Shown piece by piece: positions 61,370 through 64,000 of a stretch of DNA of 64,000 bases (position 1 is its first letter; every line of letters starts with the position of its first letter). The DNA is from Alphaproteobacteria bacterium. Its GTDB lineage: Bacteria; Pseudomonadota; Alphaproteobacteria; Caulobacterales; Maricaulaceae. The position numbers were made by a program, and so were the translations under genes. The notes below the pieces were generated by a model. That model ran no database searches, was not told the origin of the DNA, and was given only the letters and a program-made list of their open reading frames with translations. The stretch is taken from NCBI GenBank assembly GCA_024742735.1, contig JANSXV010000002.1:186001-250000 (forward strand). Reading direction: 5' to 3'.

Positions 61370-61376
61370 CGGCTAT

Positions 61377-62249
61377 CTAGTCCTTCATCGTTGCGGCGGC
61401 GGCGAGGACGGCGCGGGCCTGTTTCAGATGCATGGCCTCGACCATGCGGCCCTCCACCGGAACCGCGCCCTTGCCGGCGTTGGCGGGATCTTCAAAGGCG
61501 GCGATGACCTTGCGCGCCCATTCAATCTCGGCCTCGTCAGGACCAAAGGCGGTGTTGGCCGGCGCAACCTGAGAGGGATGGATCAGCGTCTTGCCGTCAA
61601 AGCCGAGCGCCCGGCCCGCGCGGGCTTCAGCCCTGAACCCGTCCGCGTCCTGATAGGCGTTGTAGACCCCGTCCAGCGCCGCCATCCCGCCTGCGCGGGC
61701 GGCGAGCACCAGGCGCGCCAGGTGCAGCTCGCAACCGGACCGGCGCGCAGTCTCCGGCAGGCGCAGCTGTTCAGCCAGATCATTGGTCCCGGCGACCAGC
61801 GCCGTGAGGCCCAGCGCGGAACCGCGCGTAGCGAAGGCGTCGAGATTGAGGATGGCGCGGGGACTTTCGACCATCGCCCACAGGGCCGGCTCGATCCCGG
61901 CTTCCGTCAGGCGGCCGCGGATCGCGGTGAGCTGGTCGGGGTGGTTTACCTTGGCGACGAGCACCGCATCGGGCCGGGCCGTGACGGCGCACGCCAGATC
62001 GGCGTCGAGATCGGGGCTGTCCGGCTCGGCGATACGCAGCACCGCAAGCGCGCCGGACTGCCTGAACGCTGCGATCGCTTCGTGCGCGGCGGCGCGGGCG
62101 GCCGTCTTGTTCTGCGGCGCGACGGCGTCTTCCAGGTCCAGCATCAACACGTCCGCGCCCAGCCCCGGCGTCTTTTCAAGGGCGCGCGGCTTGTCGCCGG
62201 GCACGAACAGGGCGGACCGCATCGGTCGCAGGAACGGCTCGTCAGTCAT
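61377..62249 (-). CDS. HpcH/HpaI aldolase-citrate lyase family CoA-ester lyase
   Basis: Protein of 290 aa of the CitE/malyl-CoA lyase type. MRSALFVPGDKPRALEKT, DVLMLDLEDAVAPQNKTAAR, LWAMVESPRAILNLDAFA (catalytic Glu), ALVAGTNDLAEQL and GFDGKTLIHPSQVAPAN mark the TIM barrel and its CoA/metal site. It might be malyl-CoA, citramalyl-CoA or related lyase. The frame stays open over the adjacent pyridoxal kinase, but the family start is ATG 62249. It is divergent from the pyridoxal-kinase fusion, 24 bp between starts. Confidence 0.92.
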   Translation of the reverse strand: MTDEPFLRPMRSALFVPGDKPRALEKTPGLGADVLMLDLEDAVAPQNKTAARAAAHEAIAAFRQSGALAVLRIAEPDSPDLDADLACAVTARPDAVLVAKVNHPDQLTAIRGRLTEAGIEPALWAMVESPRAILNLDAFATRGSALGLTALVAGTNDLAEQLRLPETARRSGCELHLARLVLAARAGGMAALDGVYNAYQDADGFRAEARAGRALGFDGKTLIHPSQVAPANTAFGPDEAEIEWARKVIAAFEDPANAGKGAVPVEGRMVEAMHLKQARAVLAAAATMKD

Positions 62250-62273
62250 GGATTGAAGGATTACAAGACCGCC

Positions 62274-63860
62274 ATGAGCGAGGCCACACCCCAGAGCGCT
62301 TTCACGCCGCCGCGCCCGGTGATCGCCATCACCTCGCAGGTGGCGGGTAATCCCGTGGGCGGGGCGGTGACGAGCGCGGTGCTGTTCAACGCCGGCTTCC
62401 GGCCCGTGCTGGTTTCGACCGTCGTGATGGGCCGCCATCCCGGACGCGGCGCGCCGGGCGGCTCCATGCTGTCCGGGGGTGAACTGTCCAGCGCGCTGGA
62501 GGCGATTATAGGTGAAGGCCTGGTCGAGCAGGCGGCGGCGATCTTCACCGGCTATGCAGCGCGGCCGGACCAGGTCGAGGCGATTGCGGCGTTTCTGGCC
62601 GAAGCCCGGCGCCGCCGCCCGGATCTGCCGGTCTGGGTCGATCCGATTCTGGGCGACGGGCCGGGCGCGCCGGAGGATGGGCGGCTCTATGTCCGGCCTG
62701 AAACCGCCGCGGCCGTTCGCGATCAGCTGGTCCCGTGCGCGACGGTCATCACACCGAACCTGTTCGAGCTGGCCTGGCTTTCGGCCCGCCAGCTTGAGGA
62801 TGAGGCCGCCGTCATCGAGGCGGCCCGCACGCTGGCGCCGGCGGCGCTGGTGACGTCTGCTCCGGCCCCGGAGGGCCGGGTCGGCGTGCTCGCGGTCACG
62901 CAGGATGACGCGCAGGCCGCCGACACCGCCCATATCGCCGGTGCGCCGAACGGGGCGGGCGACCTGTTCGCGGCGCTGGCGCTGACCGAGGTCCTGACGG
63001 GCGCCGCGCTGCCCCAGGGGGCGGCGAGCGCTGCTGGAACCGTCGGCGCGGTGTTTCGCGCCAGCGCCGAGGCCGGGTCGGGCGAGCTGATCCTGACGCC
63101 GGCGCTCCTCAATGCTCCGGCCCCGCGTCCTCATCTGCGACGCCCCGGCGCCAAGCGGCCCGCCTGGGCGCTGGGGGTGGACGGGTGTCCCGGCGGATGG
63201 ATCGGGGTCTACGCCGATATGAACGGGATCGAGCCGCCCGGCTGCCGCGTCTTCGCCGACTTCCAGGCTGTGCTGGATTTCGGCGCCCAGATCACCGCCG
63301 TGGACATGCCCATCGGCTTTCTCGACGCGCCGGACGGAACTGGCATGCGCGCCTGCGAGCGCGAGGCGCGGGCGCTGCTGGGCCCGCGCCGCTCCAGCGT
63401 GTTCCCCAGCCCCCTCAGGCCCGCCCTGTATGCGGACAGCTATGAGGCGGCCAACGCCGCCAACCGCGCCGCCGGCGGCAAGGGCCTGTCGAAGCAGAGC
63501 TTCAACATCATGGGCAAGATGGCCGAGATCGACGCGCTGATGAGCCCGGACATGGAAGGGTTCGTGTTCGAAACCCACCCTGAAACCAGCTTTGCAGCCC
63601 TCACCGGGGCGCCGGCCGCCCACGCCAAGAAAACAAGGGACGGACGGGCCGAGCGGCTGGCGGTGTTAACCAGGAACGGCCTGCCTGAATCCTTGTTTCA
63701 CCCTCACCCCTATGCGCGAAAGACCGCCGCGCCGGATGATCTGATCGACGCAGGGCTGTGCCTGCTGACTGCGCTGCGCATCGCCGACGGGACGGCCATG
63801 AGCCTGCCCGCTGATCCGCCGCGTGACGGCGAGGGCCTGCGCATGGCGATCTTCGCCTGA
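62274..63860 (+). CDS. Fusion of a pyridoxal kinase-type domain with a DUF429 (RNase H-like) domain
   Basis: One frame of 528 aa. The N-terminal half (1 to about 285) is a ribokinase-fold pyridoxal kinase: VIAITSQVAGNPVGGAV, VWVDPILGDGP, CATVITPNLFELAWLS and the anion-hole/ATP motif GAPNGAGDLFAALAL. A short basic Pro-rich linker (about 288-298, APRPHLRRPGAKR) follows. The C-terminal half (299-528) is DUF429: LGVDGCPGGWIGVY, ITAVDMPIGFLD, FVFETHPETSFAAL and DDLIDAGLCLLTALR, a predicted RNase H-like nuclease fold with acidic residues in place. ATG 62274 is the only sensible start. The frame is open through the junction, so no frameshift is needed. The function of the union is unknown. Confidence 0.87.
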   Translation: MSEATPQSAFTPPRPVIAITSQVAGNPVGGAVTSAVLFNAGFRPVLVSTVVMGRHPGRGAPGGSMLSGGELSSALEAIIGEGLVEQAAAIFTGYAARPDQVEAIAAFLAEARRRRPDLPVWVDPILGDGPGAPEDGRLYVRPETAAAVRDQLVPCATVITPNLFELAWLSARQLEDEAAVIEAARTLAPAALVTSAPAPEGRVGVLAVTQDDAQAADTAHIAGAPNGAGDLFAALALTEVLTGAALPQGAASAAGTVGAVFRASAEAGSGELILTPALLNAPAPRPHLRRPGAKRPAWALGVDGCPGGWIGVYADMNGIEPPGCRVFADFQAVLDFGAQITAVDMPIGFLDAPDGTGMRACEREARALLGPRRSSVFPSPLRPALYADSYEAANAANRAAGGKGLSKQSFNIMGKMAEIDALMSPDMEGFVFETHPETSFAALTGAPAAHAKKTRDGRAERLAVLTRNGLPESLFHPHPYARKTAAPDDLIDAGLCLLTALRIADGTAMSLPADPPRDGEGLRMAIFA

Positions 63861-63901
63861 GCGGTTGCGTGAAGCGGTGCGCGGCGCTACCTCGCAGCGC
63901 C

Positions 63902-64000
63902 ATGAGCATCGAGATTCACGGACATGTCGCCCCCGGCTTCGAGCCGGTGCGCGACGCCTTCGAGGCCAATTTCGCCGAGCGCGGCGAGATCGGCGCGGCC
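63902..64000 (+). CDS. Beta-lactamase-family serine hydrolase, 5' fragment cut by window edge
   Basis: Only 33 codons: MSIEIHGHVAPGFEPVRDAF then EANFAERGEIGAA. This opening (IEIHG.....FEPVRDAFxxNF....EIGAA) is typical of the EstB-like class C beta-lactamase-related esterases. The catalytic SxxK lies beyond the window, so the call rests on the N-terminus alone. Confidence 0.65.
   Translation, partial: MSIEIHGHVAPGFEPVRDAFEANFAERGEIGAA

Noticed and set aside
62250-63623. The CoA-ester lyase frame stays open for another 450 codons upstream (minus strand)
   Set aside because: The added part is antisense to the pyridoxal kinase fusion and is low-complexity Arg/Gly/His-rich. The family start is at 62,249.

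Overview
The window is a GC-rich, densely coded alphaproteobacterial chromosome segment. Gene content and order suggest the Caulobacterales/Maricaulales/Hyphomonadaceae group. Supporting signs are the block parB-parA-rsmG-mnmG-mnmE, then rho-hemJ-hemH-hemE, then a 517-bp gap, then a PPDK-regulator-type gene (DUF299), maf, aroE, coaE, dnaQ and secB; a perfect TTAA-N7-TTAA CtrA box; GANTC (CcrM) sites; and alphaproteobacterial families (EipA, NtrZ, DUF3576, DUF6489, TimA, TorF porin). No transposon, prophage or CRISPR array was seen.

Layout. 1-9.8 kb: 5' end of lepA, a BLUF photoreceptor, envelope genes (EipA-like, large membrane protein, CenR-like response regulator, L,D-transpeptidase), yggS, a TenI/ThiE-like protein, an NtrZ-like periplasmic protein, a porin-like protein, then DUF3576, lptE and holA. 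9.9-15.9 kb: the minus-strand segregation and tRNA-modification operon parB-parA-rsmG-mnmG-mnmE, with three parS sites inside coding sequence. 16-22.6 kb: dienelactone hydrolase, a glycerophosphodiesterase lipoprotein, a GST, rho and haem genes. 22,586-23,102: the predicted replication origin. Most genes on each side are transcribed away from it. 23.1-29.8 kb: the PPDK-regulator/maf/aroE/coaE/dnaQ run, secB, timA, mltA, smr. 29.8-39.8 kb: a possible small-RNA locus with an imperfect 30-bp repeat, amt, a TorF porin, hslU, VOC protein, S9A peptidase, dapF, hslV, an NDUFA9-like protein, tRNA-Leu(CAG). 39.8-48.7 kb: metallophosphatase, STAS-like protein, RNase D-like/lptC/lptA/lptB/rpoN, a probable zinc-responsive insert (CobW GTPase, His-rich small protein, DsbB-like protein), hpf and ptsN. 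48.8-64 kb: accessory genes including a delta-class carbonic anhydrase lipoprotein, isoaspartyl peptidase, a two-gene exported von Willebrand A system, SDR, two tandem single-pass membrane paralogues, a second glycerophosphodiesterase, lysS, a CPBP protease, ArsC, a CoA-ester lyase, a pyridoxal kinase-DUF429 fusion and the start of a beta-lactamase-family esterase.

The core logic is replication and segregation. An origin controlled by DnaA and CtrA sits about 8-10.5 kb from three parS sites and the ParAB genes that act on them. Envelope assembly recurs through the window: lptE, lptA/B/C, EipA, mltA, L,D-transpeptidase, rpoN/ptsN and porins. The best candidates for undescribed biology are the exported VWA pair, whose VWA fold looks divided between two coupled genes, the PdxK-DUF429 fusion, the zinc-linked insert between rpoN and hpf, and the repeat/terminator locus upstream of amt.
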